NCBI GenBank assembly: GCA_018609755.1
Contig: JAHENZ010000144.1
Span: 1-36,948 of the forward strand
Origin: Salinivenus sp.
GTDB taxonomy: Bacteria > Bacteroidota > Rhodothermia > Rhodothermales > Salinibacteraceae
Direction of reading: 5' to 3'
DNA length: 36,948 bases
Under the pieces are notes generated by a model that searched no databases, was not told the DNA's origin, and saw only the letters and a program-made list of their open reading frames with translations. This document shows, in pieces, positions 1 through 7,721 of the stretch. A program made the translations under genes and the position numbers. Within the stretch, counting starts at the first letter, position 1. Every line of letters starts with the position of its first letter.

Positions 1-1123
1 CGTCTTGATCATGGCCGCCGTCTTCGTGCATCCGGCGGTGCTGGCGACGCAGGTACAGTTGTCCCCCGACGACCGCTACGGAAACGACGTTCATCCAGAA
101 GGTGTAGTCGATCTTGAACTGGGTGAGGCTAGCAATCTCCCGCGCGCCCTGCGGCGTCCAGCCGGCGATCGCGAAGGTCCCGTCCAGCAGCAGTGCCGTC
201 GCCACGATGCTCACGAACATGATTCCGGCAATGTAGAGGGCCACGCGCCAGCCGTAGTATTTTGCGTTGGCCGCGACGAGCGGGGGCACCATCAGGTCGG
301 AGTAGATGAAGCCCATGATGCCGGCAAAGAGGACCCCGTTCGACGCCAGGACGGTGGCCAGCGGAATGTTGCCCATCGACCCGATGAACGTGGCTGCCGC
401 CACGAACGGCGCGACAATAGCGTTTTCAAGGGCAATCAGCCAGGCGGGCAACTGGCCCTGGAAGTTGGTGAGGAAGAGCGCCTCCCAGAACGATTGCGGC
501 ACGAGGACGGCGACAAATCCGGCCACGGTAAATCCGATCAAGATTTCCTCCCACACCATTTTCCATTCGTCGACGAACGACTTGCCGACCATGTGCCAGC
601 CCATCCGGCTTCGAATGCGCTCTTTCCAGTCGAAGTCCTCTTCCATCTCCGGTGCTCCCTCCTCGGCCTTTTTCCGGGCGGCGTCGAGCCAGTCGGTCGG
701 ATACGTCCACCGGATGAGCAGGCTGGAGATGGCGATGAGCACCAGCCCACCCACAATCTCGGCGGCGAGGTACTGCGGCCCCAGGAAGATGAGAATCAGG
801 ATGCCGAGCTCGATCACGAGGTTCGTCGAGGCAAACATGAACGCCACGGCACTCACGAAGTGGGCGCCCTTCGCCACCAGCGATCGGGCCGCGGCCAGGG
901 CCGCAAAGGAGCAGGACGACGATGCCACGCCGAAGATTGTGGACAGCCCGATGCTCTTCGCATCCGGGGCGCCCATGTACTTCGTGAGCCGTGCCTTCGG
1001 AACGAACGACTGGATCATGGCGCTGATGGTGTATCCGAGCACGAATGCCCAGCCGCTCTTCCAGAAAAACCCGACGGCGGTTTTTGCTGCCTCACCGTAC
1101 CAGGCCCAGAACGAAGCGCTCAT
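1..1123 (-). CDS. PF03773-type permease (ArsP_1/SO_0444-like), 3' end outside window
   Basis: Polytopic inner-membrane permease, 374 codons visible, with the C-terminus beyond the left edge. Translation from the ATG at 1123 begins MSASFWAWYGEAAKTAVGFF and shows about eight hydrophobic segments. They fall in two halves separated by a charged cytoplasmic loop (around residues 165-215, rich in Glu, Lys and Arg). The motif GVASSSCSFAAL, with one Cys in a Ser-rich run in the first half, and the related GSMGNIPLA in the second half resemble the duplicated signature of the predicted permease family PF03773. Members export metals, organoarsenicals or act with sulfur-handling proteins; the substrate here is unknown. 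The visible C-terminal tail is His-rich (RRQHRRMHEDGGHDQD). There is no SD. A CsoR/CstR-like operator lies about 65 nt upstream, suggesting control by copper or persulfide. The family call is by motif memory; no search was run. Confidence 0.75.
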   Translation of the reverse strand, partial: MSASFWAWYGEAAKTAVGFFWKSGWAFVLGYTISAMIQSFVPKARLTKYMGAPDAKSIGLSTIFGVASSSCSFAALAAARSLVAKGAHFVSAVAFMFASTNLVIELGILILIFLGPQYLAAEIVGGLVLIAISSLLIRWTYPTDWLDAARKKAEEGAPEMEEDFDWKERIRSRMGWHMVGKSFVDEWKMVWEEILIGFTVAGFVAVLVPQSFWEALFLTNFQGQLPAWLIALENAIVAPFVAAATFIGSMGNIPLATVLASNGVLFAGIMGFIYSDLMVPPLVAANAKYYGWRVALYIAGIMFVSIVATALLLDGTFAIAGWTPQGAREIASLTQFKIDYTFWMNVVSVAVVGGQLYLRRQHRRMHEDGGHDQD

Positions 1124-1185
1124 TGTGGGGATTGGGATTGTCAGGGATATCGGTGAGAATGAACGGAGGTGCGTTTGTCTCAACA

Positions 1186-1217
1186 CATATACCCCATACC
1201 CCTAGGGGGTATATATG
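1186..1217. promoter_or_regulatory. CsoR/CstR-like G/C-tract operator
   Basis: The sequence holds two direct ATACCCC copies (1189-1195 and 1196-1202). The second forms a near-perfect inverted repeat, ATACCCCTAGGGGGTAT (1196-1212), flanked by CATAT and ATATG. An inverted C-tract/TA/G-tract with AT-rich flanks is the usual operator shape for the CsoR/RcnR/CstR/FrmR repressor family. It lies between the permease start (1123) and the convergent end of dtd (1382), so the permease is the only gene it can plausibly control. No repressor gene is in the window. Confidence 0.6.
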
Positions 1218-1381
1218 TTTCGGTTGCTCTTCCTAAAATGAAACGAGAGATGCTTGCGTCCTCCGTTCGTCCGCGAGTGGGGGAGTGTCTTCCGCCCGCT
1301 CTGTCGTCGTTACGGAAGGGCGTATTTGCCTACGGTTACTGCGATCTGGGGAGCGACTGGCGTACCCCCTCGCCCGAGCGG

Positions 1382-1834
1382 TCACGTATCGGCCCGTTGC
1401 TCCACCCACAGCGTCACGGGTCCGTCGTTCGTTAGGTGCACGTCCATCATCGCGCCGAATTCGCCCGTGGGAACGGAGCGTCCCAGTTCGGTCTCCAGTT
1501 CGTCAACGAAGTGTTCGTAGAGGCGCTCGGCGTGGTCCGGCGGGGCGGCTGCGTCGAACGACGGGCGATTGCCGCGGTGCACGTTGCCGTACAGCGTAAA
1601 TTGCGGCACCACGAGGGCGTCCCCGCCCGTGTCGAGCAGGGATTCGTCCATTTTGCCGTCACTGTCGGGGAAGACGCGCAGGTGGGCGCATTTCGAGGCG
1701 CACCATTCGCTTTCGGCCGTCGTGTCGTCCTCGTGGACGCCGAGCAGAATGAGCAGGCCGTCGTCGATTGCGCCGACCGTTTCGCCGTCGATGTCGACAG
1801 ATGCGTTGGAGACGCGTTGTACCAGGGCAACCAT
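1382..1834 (-). CDS. dtd: D-aminoacyl-tRNA deacylase
   Basis: Full-length (150 residues) cytoplasmic DTD, which hydrolyses D-aminoacyl-tRNAs and Gly-tRNA(Ala) as chiral proofreading. The start MVALVQRVSNASV is the standard N-terminus. The family's SQFTL motif appears as PQFTL (residues about 77-81), followed by the NRPSF segment. The C-terminal Gly-cisPro motif that recognises D-amino acids is present as NDGPVT near residue 135. The Ser-to-Pro change before QFTL is a mild deviation. The protein is rich in Asp/Glu, in keeping with a halophile. It lies 66 nt downstream of the rdgB stop, but a strong terminator sits between the two genes, so it probably has its own promoter within or after that hairpin. 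No SD is visible before the ATG. Confidence 0.95.
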   Translation of the reverse strand: MVALVQRVSNASVDIDGETVGAIDDGLLILLGVHEDDTTAESEWCASKCAHLRVFPDSDGKMDESLLDTGGDALVVPQFTLYGNVHRGNRPSFDAAAPPDHAERLYEHFVDELETELGRSVPTGEFGAMMDVHLTNDGPVTLWVEQRADT

Positions 1835-1857
1835 ATCTGGAAGGGAGGAGGGTGGGG

Positions 1858-1890
1858 GAAGAAAAGAGGCGTCCCGCCGGGACGCCTTTA
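1858..1890 (-). terminator. Rho-independent terminator after rdgB
   Basis: A perfect 9-bp stem, AGGCGTCCC (1867-1875) against GGGACGCCT (1879-1887), has a 3-nt loop. Read on the minus strand it is followed by CTTTTCTT. It stands just after the rdgB stop codon (1901) and before the dtd start (1834), so it should end rdgB transcription. Confidence 0.85.
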
Positions 1891-1900
1891 CGGGGAGAGA

Positions 1901-2494
1901 TCAGGCGGTGTGGGCCAGGAAGGAGCGCAGGGCGTCGAGGGCCTTGCGGCGGTGGCTGATCTCGTTTTTGGCGTCCGGCGGCATCTCCGCAAACGTCTGG
2001 TTGTAGCCGTCCGGCCGAAAGAGCGGGTCGTAGCCGAAGCCGCCGTCGCCGTGCGGGGCGGTGGTGATGGTGCCCTCACAGATGCCCTCGAAGGTGTGGA
2101 CCGTGTCGTCGTTCACGAGCGCGACCACAGTGCGAAAGCGGGCGCGCCGATCCTCCACCCCCTCCATCACGTCGAGGAGCTTGTGCTTGTTGTCGTCCGG
2201 CGTGGCGTCGGGGCCGGCGAAGCGGGCCGTGTGGACGCCGGGTCGTCCGTCGAGGGCCGCCACCTCCAGCCCCGTGTCGTCGGCGAGGGCGGGCAGTCCG
2301 CTGTACTGGTGAAAGGCGCGGGCCTTCTTTTCCGCATTTCCGGCGAGGGTGTCGGCATCTTCTACCACGTCCGGCGGCGCGTCTAGGCTTGAGGCCGGAA
2401 CGAGGTCGATCGAGAGATCGGCGAGCAAGGCCTGAAGCTCGTCCACCTTTCCGGGATTTCCGGTGCCCAGGACGAGGCGGAGAGGAGAGGGCAT
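1901..2494 (-). CDS. rdgB: XTP/dITP diphosphatase (non-canonical purine NTP pyrophosphatase)
   Basis: Ham1/RdgB family enzyme of 197 residues. It removes XTP, dITP and ITP from the nucleotide pool. The diagnostic N-terminal TGNPGK loop (residues 10-15) is followed by the NAEKKARAF segment, the catalytic-base region ALADDTGLEV, then GRPGVHTARFAG, the GFGYDPLF motif and the C-terminal SHRRKAL. I chose the ATG at 2494 because the family starts only a few residues before TGNPGK. An upstream in-frame ATG at 2560 would add 22 residues lacking family character. There is no SD. It is transcribed toward dtd but closed by its own terminator. Confidence is high because every family motif is visible. Confidence 0.95.
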   Translation of the reverse strand: MPSPLRLVLGTGNPGKVDELQALLADLSIDLVPASSLDAPPDVVEDADTLAGNAEKKARAFHQYSGLPALADDTGLEVAALDGRPGVHTARFAGPDATPDDNKHKLLDVMEGVEDRRARFRTVVALVNDDTVHTFEGICEGTITTAPHGDGGFGYDPLFRPDGYNQTFAEMPPDAKNEISHRRKALDALRSFLAHTA

Positions 2495-2632
2495 GAAGAC
2501 CGATCGGATTGATGGGAAAAGAGTGCAGGACGGAAGAGGGGGACGGCGGAAAAGAAACACGACCCCGCCCCCTCCCGTTTATCGTGCGCGCCGAAGAACT
2601 CAGGCGTCTACACGCAAACTTACATAACCAGA

Positions 2633-2653
2633 CTCCTCAAGGAGGGATCCACG
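2633..2653 (+). promoter_or_regulatory. Perfect Shine-Dalgarno of rpsU with small SD-masking hairpin
   Basis: AAGGAGG (2639-2645) stands 8 nt before a TTG start codon at 2654. It is the only strong SD among the start sites in this window. CTCC (2633-2636) can pair with GGAG (2641-2644) across a TCAA tetraloop, which would mask part of the SD. This site decides the rpsU start. Confidence 0.75.
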
Positions 2654-2866
2654 TTGGCTGTTGGTGTTAAGGTTCGAAACAACGAAGACATTGATCGCGC
2701 ACTCAAACGCTTCCGGCGCCAGGTGAACCGGAGTCGTATTCTGCAGGAGTACCGGCAGAACATGGCGTACATGAAGCCGTCGGAGGAGAAACGGCTCAAG
2801 AAGAAAAAGGCGCGCCGGCGTCGCCACCGCGAGCGCAAGCGGGGCAATAACCGGAAGCGGCGTTGA
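2654..2866 (+). CDS. rpsU: Small ribosomal subunit protein bS21 (TTG start)
   Basis: Ribosomal protein bS21, 70 residues, beginning MAVGVKVRNNEDIDRALKRF with the first codon TTG. The conserved core RRQVNRSRILQEYR and the MKPSEEKRLKKKKARRR tail are both present. The C-terminus is extended by a very basic stretch (RHRERKRGNNRKRR) that would contact rRNA. The start is fixed by the AAGGAGG box 8 nt upstream, which is exceptional here because neighbouring genes lack SDs. In Bacteroidia ribosomes, bS21 with bS18 and bS6 helps occlude the 16S anti-SD, and rpsU is one of the few genes that keeps a strong SD. Autoregulation by free anti-SD is therefore the likely reason. The gene is monocistronic: two terminator hairpins follow directly. 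Confidence 0.97.
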   Translation: MAVGVKVRNNEDIDRALKRFRRQVNRSRILQEYRQNMAYMKPSEEKRLKKKKARRRRHRERKRGNNRKRR

Positions 2867-2872
2867 CATTCT

Positions 2873-2899
2873 GCGGGCACCCGTTCGTGCCCGCCATTT
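2873..2899 (+). terminator. Terminator 1 after rpsU
   Basis: GCGGGCAC (2873-2880) pairs with GTGCCCGC (2887-2894) across a CCGTTC loop, followed by CATTTT. It begins six bases after the rpsU stop codon. Confidence 0.75.
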
Positions 2900-2913
2900 T
2901 GCTGCGATGAATG

Positions 2914-2944
2914 AGGGACGGACCCGCGAGGGCCGTCCCTTTTT
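2914..2944 (+). terminator. Terminator 2 after rpsU
   Basis: AGGGACGG (2914-2921) pairs with CCGTCCCT (2933-2940). An inner CCC/GGG extension and a GCGA tetraloop close the hairpin, and TTTT follows. This is a stronger intrinsic terminator than the first and acts as a backup. It also argues against starting the downstream sigma factor gene at the in-frame ATG at 2907. Confidence 0.85.
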
Positions 2945-3131
2945 CAGTATGAATGCTCTTCTGGGCTACGAGGAGGAACCTGCGGAATTTCCGGCTGCGT
3001 CCCAACGATGCACCCGAGCGAGGGCTGAGTCCGGTCCCATCGGACCAAGACATAATAATTCGGGCAGGGAGCGCGTTCGTCAAGACGCCATGCCCGGCAC
3101 AAGTTCAGAACACTCACGGAGTGGACCGCGC

Positions 3132-3737
3132 ATGCAACCATCCGACGAGGCACTGGTGACCGCTTATCTGGAGGACGGCGACGAGGAGGCCTTCCGCCGA
3201 CTCGTGGAACGGCACCAGGACCGTATCTTTGGCTACCTGATGGGCATGGTGAAGGATCGGGCGACGGCCAACGACATCTTTCAGGACACTTTCGTCCGCG
3301 TAATCAACGCCATGCAGGACCCCGACGGGGCCTACTCGCACGAGGGAAAGTGGCTGAGCTGGGTCATGAGTATCGCCCGAAACGCGGCGATTGACCACAT
3401 CCGCAAACAGAAGAAGTGGGCGGACATGCCCCACGATCCGGACGACGGGCGGTCCTTTTGGGACACGCTGGAAGATGATTCGCCCTACGCCGATGAGGAG
3501 TTGCACCGCGCCGAGCAGCGGGAGTGGCTCGACGAACACATCGAGCAGCTGGCCCCCGAGCAGCGCGAGGTGCTCCTCCTCCGGCAGGAGACGGACCTCA
3601 CGTTCCGCGAAATTGCCGAACTGCAGGACGTATCTATTAATACGGCCCTCGGTCGCATGCGCTACGCCCTCAAGAACCTTCGCAAGATGATGGAAGACTC
3701 CGACAAGGCCTCCCTTGCGGGCACAAAAGACTCATGA
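3132..3737 (+). CDS. ECF-type RNA polymerase sigma factor
   Basis: Sigma-70 family, ECF-type, about 201 residues. Region 2 spans about residues 10-95: the FRRLVERHQDRIFGYL helix, DIFQDTFVRV (core binding) and SWVMSIARNAAIDHIRKQ (-10 recognition). An acidic linker follows, then region 4 (residues about 135-190) with LAPEQREVLLLRQ, FREIAELQDVSINTALGRMRYALKNLR, which is the -35-binding helix-turn-helix. I prefer the ATG at 3132, where region 2 begins after eight residues. The frame is open back to 2907, but that start lies inside the rpsU terminators and the added sequence has no sigma features; an ATG at 3090 is a lesser alternative. The stop codon overlaps the next gene's ATG by 4 nt, the usual layout for a sigma factor and its cognate anti-sigma factor. 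Confidence 0.9.
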   Translation: MQPSDEALVTAYLEDGDEEAFRRLVERHQDRIFGYLMGMVKDRATANDIFQDTFVRVINAMQDPDGAYSHEGKWLSWVMSIARNAAIDHIRKQKKWADMPHDPDDGRSFWDTLEDDSPYADEELHRAEQREWLDEHIEQLAPEQREVLLLRQETDLTFREIAELQDVSINTALGRMRYALKNLRKMMEDSDKASLAGTKDS

Positions 3738-4363
3738 GAGGCCCACTGATTCGTCGCATTCAGACGACTGCTGCATCCATGGACGATTCGCTACGCCTCA
3801 TTCAGTACCTATACGGCGAAGACGTAGACGACCCTACGTTTGACCGCCGGATCACGGACGACGAGGAGCTTCGGGAGGAATACGAGCGCCTTCAGGAAAC
3901 GAAGGAGGCATTGGACCGTCGCTCGTCGCCGTCGCCCGACGCCGACGTCGTGGATCACGTCGTGGCGCAGGCCGCCGATGCTGCGCAGAGCGGCACCGCC
4001 TCGGACGACCGGCCGGAGCGCGCCTCCGACCGTGCGGCCCGGGCGCCGGACCGGGCGTGGACTCGACGCTTCCGGGCCGTCAGTACGGCCCTGGCCCTGC
4101 TTCTAATCGTGGGCCTCGGCTGGTGGCAACTCCGCTCAGGCGATCCGGCGACGACCCCGAGCGCAGGGGAGACGTCAACCCAGCAGCAATCTGCCTCTGT
4201 TGCGGCGGGCACGGAGGAGGAGCAGAGCGCAGAATCCATGCCCGAGTGGGACGATCGTGACGAAGTGGTGCGGCTTCATCAGCGCATCGAGCAGGTTCGG
4301 TCGCGGAGTCGCACGAACGCCTGGGGCGGCGACCCCCAAACCGTGGACCAGACGAGTCCCTGA
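3734..4363 (+). CDS. Putative one-TM anti-sigma factor
   Basis: Protein of 209 residues with an acidic cytoplasmic N-terminal region (about 1-110), one membrane span (about residues 115-132, VSTALALLLIVGLGWWQL) and an extracytoplasmic tail of about 75 residues rich in Ser, Glu and Gln. The N-in topology is suggested by Arg residues just before the span. No HxxxCxxC zinc anti-sigma motif is present, so it is not a ZAS-type protein by sequence. Its role is inferred from translational coupling (ATGA overlap) with the ECF sigma gene. An internal ATG at 3779 (MDDSLRLIQYLYGED) would give a more typical anti-sigma N-terminus and could be the real start. The next gene follows after 36 nt. Confidence 0.7.
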   Translation: MRGPLIRRIQTTAASMDDSLRLIQYLYGEDVDDPTFDRRITDDEELREEYERLQETKEALDRRSSPSPDADVVDHVVAQAADAAQSGTASDDRPERASDRAARAPDRAWTRRFRAVSTALALLLIVGLGWWQLRSGDPATTPSAGETSTQQQSASVAAGTEEEQSAESMPEWDDRDEVVRLHQRIEQVRSRSRTNAWGGDPQTVDQTSP

Positions 4364-4399
4364 ACCAGCCGGTATCCTTTGCGATCCCTTCGTTGTTGA

Positions 4400-5134
4400 A
4401 TGATGATCCCCGTACCTCTGATGACGCGTCTCTCGTCTCTCGTCTGCAGCCTTCTTCTCGGCACACTCCTGTGGACCGCCTGCGTCCCGACTGCCACGGC
4501 ACAGCAAACGCGCACCCTCACGATTCGGGACGGCACCATCTTCGTCGACGGACAGCGGCTGACCAGCGACCAGCTGCCGGCAGATCTTGACCTGGAGGGC
4601 GTGACCGCGCAGTACCAATTCGTTGGCATCCAGCGGCCCGTCATTGAGCTCAACGGACGGCTCTTTGCCGTCGAAAACGGCCTGAGTCCCGTCTCGGAAG
4701 AGGAGGTGAACGGCCAGGAGTCGTCCGTCATCCTACAGGAAATTTCTGCGCGGCCCACTGCGGCACAGGGGCAAGCGTCGGCCTCGTCGTCGGATCCACA
4801 GCGACAGTACCTGAATGACGTGCAGAAGGCCAACCGTGAGCTCTACAATCGCCTCCTGCGTGAGCGAACGATGGAGCAGCAGGCCCAGAATCTTGCTCAC
4901 GCCATTCGCGTGCTGCCCGAAGATAGTGACCAGCGGCAGGCCCGGATCGATACGCTCCGCACTCTTCTGAATGAAATCTTCGATCTCAAGCAGGAAAACC
5001 GTCGCCGCGAGATCGAACGACTCCAGCGAGAAATTCAAAACCTGCAGCGTGGTCTTCAGAAGCGCCGCCAGATGCGCGACCGGATGATTGAGCACCGTCT
5101 TCAGCAGCTTCTCGGCTCCGCTTCCAAGCGGTAG
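4400..5134 (+). CDS. Exported coiled-coil protein of the sigma operon
   Basis: Protein of 244 residues with a signal peptide (hydrophobic stretch about residues 10-27, likely cleavage after ATAQ at 35). Residues 36-110 look beta-rich (RTLTIRDGTIFVDGQRL, then YQFVGIQRPVIELNGRLFAV). A low-complexity Ala/Ser linker follows, and from about residue 130 a long alpha-helical, heptad-like coiled coil runs to the end, full of Gln, Arg, Glu and Leu. I recognise no named family. Position, as the third gene behind an ECF sigma factor and one-TM protein with a 36-nt gap, suggests a periplasmic partner or sensor of the anti-sigma factor, by analogy with three-gene sigma/anti-sigma/sensor operons such as cnrYXH. 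That role is inference; it could equally be a regulon member. Confidence 0.65.
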   Translation: MMIPVPLMTRLSSLVCSLLLGTLLWTACVPTATAQQTRTLTIRDGTIFVDGQRLTSDQLPADLDLEGVTAQYQFVGIQRPVIELNGRLFAVENGLSPVSEEEVNGQESSVILQEISARPTAAQGQASASSSDPQRQYLNDVQKANRELYNRLLRERTMEQQAQNLAHAIRVLPEDSDQRQARIDTLRTLLNEIFDLKQENRRREIERLQREIQNLQRGLQKRRQMRDRMIEHRLQQLLGSASKR

Positions 5135-5582
5135 AAGGCGTTACGGTCTCTCAGTCGCGAGTAAACTCGTACATTTTCTGAGCGTCACTGTCGGTGTGGA
5201 GAGCCGCGGCACGTGAATCCAGGACAGCTTCAACTCTTGTACGTTGTGCTTCGGGCTTCATGGGGTGGAGACCAGAACACAGAAATGGGGGGAGTCCACA
5301 GCTTTCCCGCCTGAAACAGCTCGTTCTCTTCCAGAGGGATCGTCATTGGCCAGGTACGACCACCCGGAGGCAGTGGGCGACGCTTCCACCAATGGACGAT
5401 TTTTCTCTCCGCTTCGGGAGCACGTTATCACCTCGAGCTTTACTTTAAGTGCGATGGTCCTCATCATGTAAGGGCCACTTTTCTGAAGGGGCTTCATCTG
5501 TGTCCGAGTTGGCACTGGAATTGCGGTTGTAAAGAGCGGTGAGGTCCATTTGCGGTATTGCGCGTGAGTCGTCTACAATTCT
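5135..5582. other. Intergenic, no gene seen
   Basis: 448 bases between the coiled-coil protein and the amidase. Base composition is visibly less GC-rich than the flanking genes. Short open frames occur but have no start context or protein-like composition. I see no tRNA, convincing terminator or repeat. It presumably holds the amidase promoter. Confidence 0.5.
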
Positions 5583-6842
5583 ATGTACTGTTCACTCTCT
5601 GCTGTGTGTGATCGAGGACTGCGGGGCCTCGTCGTGCCCTTACTCTTCGGGATTCTCGGCGTTCTCGTGCTGGCCGGACAGCAGCCGGTGCAGGCGACGG
5701 CGTTCGTAGAGGACGTGATGTTTACGGCTCGGTCGGACGGAGAGGGCTACGTCGTTCGCGTTCGCACCCCGGATACGATTCGGGCCTACGGGATGCCGCG
5801 ATCGGTGGGCGAACATCAGATTGAGTGGGTGCTCTACAACACGGCTCTTGCCGACAGCTACCAGAAGAGTGCGCCGAAGGGACCGGTGCAAGAGTACACT
5901 GCGACCGCACAGAGAGGACATCTTATTCTTCGTTTTCGGCTGGATCCAGATCGGCCCGTTACCGCACAGGCGTATCGGGACGGGGCCTCCAACGATCTCC
6001 TTCTCAATCTGGCATACTCCGAAGCCGGACAGCGAACCGTGGCTGATGCGGGGGGCTCGTCACAGTCCTCCAATGTGATTCAGCAAGTGTCGACGGGCGA
6101 AACGAACTCGGATGGGGCGTCGAGGGCCGCACGGGAGCGATGGAAGCTCGACACGGTCGTTATCGACCCGGGGCACGGCGGCAAGGACCCCGGGGCGGTC
6201 GCAAACGGGCTGCACGAGAAAGACATCGTCCTCGGCGTGGCTCACAAGCTTGGGGACTACATTGAGAATCGGCTCGACGTCGATGTCGTCTATACGCGGA
6301 AGGATGACCGATTTATTCCGCTGGAGGAGCGGGGGCACATGGCCAACAAGGCCGGGGCAAAGCTCTTCATTTCTCTCCACGTGAATGCAGCCCGCGCCCA
6401 TGCGGCCGACGGTACAGAGACGTATTTCCTCGGTCCGTCCAAGAGTGAGGCTGCCGAGAAGGTGATGGAGCGTGAGAACAGCGTGATTAAGTACGAGGAA
6501 AACACCGAGAAGTACGAGGATTACGACGAGCAGGCCCTCGTGCGGCAGACGCTCACCCAGAGCGCCTACATGCGCCAGAGCGAGAAACTGGCCTCGCTGG
6601 TCCAGACCCAGTTTGAAGATCGGGTCCAACGCGACAATCGGGGCGTGCACCAGGCCGGCTTCTACGTGCTCTGGAGTGCGTCGATGCCCTCAGTGCTCGT
6701 CGAACTCGGCTTTCTGACCAATCCTCAGGAGGCGCGTTTCCTGAACAGCGATCGAGGCCAGACGCTCCTCGCGAGTGGCGTCTTCCGCGCCGTTCGGGAC
6801 TACAAGCAGGTGTACGAAAAGGGCATCTATCGGAGCGAGTGA
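5583..6842 (+). CDS. N-acetylmuramoyl-L-alanine amidase, exported (Amidase_3)
   Basis: Zinc amidase of 419 residues that cleaves the bond between MurNAc and the stem peptide in the periplasm, for daughter-cell separation or wall remodelling. An N-terminal signal/anchor (about residues 14-32) is followed by a beta-rich, AMIN-like region (about 40-150) and a Ser/Thr linker. The catalytic Amidase_3 domain starts near residue 187. Zinc and catalytic residues are visible: His198 in DPGHGG, Glu212 in LHEKD, His266 in SLHVNA, and Glu374 in VELGFLTN. A charged insertion (about residues 285-325, KVMEREN to EDYDEQ) precedes the final helices, as in AmiA/AmiC-type enzymes where a regulatory helix blocks the site. 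The start ATG has no SD. It stands alone, with long spacers on both sides. Confidence 0.93.
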   Translation: MYCSLSAVCDRGLRGLVVPLLFGILGVLVLAGQQPVQATAFVEDVMFTARSDGEGYVVRVRTPDTIRAYGMPRSVGEHQIEWVLYNTALADSYQKSAPKGPVQEYTATAQRGHLILRFRLDPDRPVTAQAYRDGASNDLLLNLAYSEAGQRTVADAGGSSQSSNVIQQVSTGETNSDGASRAARERWKLDTVVIDPGHGGKDPGAVANGLHEKDIVLGVAHKLGDYIENRLDVDVVYTRKDDRFIPLEERGHMANKAGAKLFISLHVNAARAHAADGTETYFLGPSKSEAAEKVMERENSVIKYEENTEKYEDYDEQALVRQTLTQSAYMRQSEKLASLVQTQFEDRVQRDNRGVHQAGFYVLWSASMPSVLVELGFLTNPQEARFLNSDRGQTLLASGVFRAVRDYKQVYEKGIYRSE

Positions 6843-7158
6843 CCGGCCGACCCTCTGTTGAGTACTGAGCAGGACGCTGTGCTGGTACTCATTGGTTCCA
6901 TGGCGTCCCATGAACTTTGGGGAGCTGTCGGTGTATCTGCATGTCTACAGTGTGCCCTGAGCAGCGGCCAATTCCCGCTCGGGTGAGAGGCGATTTCTGA
7001 AAGCAGTGTCCATCTGCTCGTACCATCTGTGAGCAGGAAGGGACAACCTGGAGCGCCGTTGGATTTCGGCGGGGCTCCCGTAGGGCACCATTTTTGTCTC
7101 TTCTTCGGTGGACATCTATTCAGTCTCCGACACGATCCTCTTCTTGTAGGCCATATCC
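6843..7158. other. Intergenic, no gene seen
   Basis: 316 bases between the amidase and the lipoprotein gene. There is no credible open frame, tRNA or strong hairpin with a T-tract. It probably contains the lipoprotein promoter. Confidence 0.45.
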
Positions 7159-7719
7159 ATGAAAAACGTCCTGCCTCTGCTTCTTTCCGCAATTGTTTTT
7201 CCTCTCCTGCTCGTAGGATGCGACTCGGTGGGAACGGAGGACACAGCCGTCTTTAACGCCGCCTCGCCGATTCCTCCGGTCGTGGAGTACGATTTTCGCT
7301 ACACGTCGGAGGACGTCAATGGACAGCAGGTGGAGGTGGTCTCGAACGCCACCGACAATTTGGGGAGCGTGCTCGATCGAAACGGGTTCAGTCGGGCAGA
7401 CGTGGTGTCCGCGGAAGTGGACAGTGTCGTTCTTCGTCGACAGTCGTCGCCCGCGCTAATTCAGCCAAAGGTATTCGACTATTTGCGGGGGGCGGAGGTA
7501 TACCTCGGAACGGACGCGAGTGGGACACGGATTGCGGATGACGAGTTCGCGACGACGCAGCAGGAGGTCTCCCTGCGTGTGAGTACGGCGGACGTGACGT
7601 CGGACGTGAAGAACGGAAGTACGAGAGGCTTCCTCCGGCTGGATGTCAGTGAAGACGTGCCCGGCGAAGACGTCGTGGACGTGACGGTATACTACAGCAT
7701 TGAGGTGAGTGGAGTGTAG
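7159..7719 (+). CDS. Hypothetical lipoprotein
   Basis: Protein of 186 residues. The N-terminus MKNVLPLLLSAIVFPLLLVGC has a lipobox (LVGC, lipidated Cys21), followed by Asp22, which in some systems signals inner-membrane retention but has unclear meaning in Bacteroidota. The remainder is acidic, with alternating hydrophobic residues typical of a beta-sandwich. No catalytic motif or named domain is recognised. The gene ends two bases before the convergent ridA stop codon, so the two transcripts overlap unless ended bidirectionally. No SD. Function unknown. Confidence 0.75.
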   Translation: MKNVLPLLLSAIVFPLLLVGCDSVGTEDTAVFNAASPIPPVVEYDFRYTSEDVNGQQVEVVSNATDNLGSVLDRNGFSRADVVSAEVDSVVLRRQSSPALIQPKVFDYLRGAEVYLGTDASGTRIADDEFATTQQEVSLRVSTADVTSDVKNGSTRGFLRLDVSEDVPGEDVVDVTVYYSIEVSGV

Positions 7720-7721
7720 CC

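Noticed and set aside
5-1205. Long plus-strand open frames opposite the permease
   Set aside because: They are antisense shadows with Arg/His/Pro-rich composition and no membrane or domain features; the minus strand encodes a coherent multi-TM protein.
2907-3131. N-terminal extension of the ECF sigma factor
   Set aside because: It would begin inside the rpsU terminator region and adds 75 residues without sigma-like sequence.
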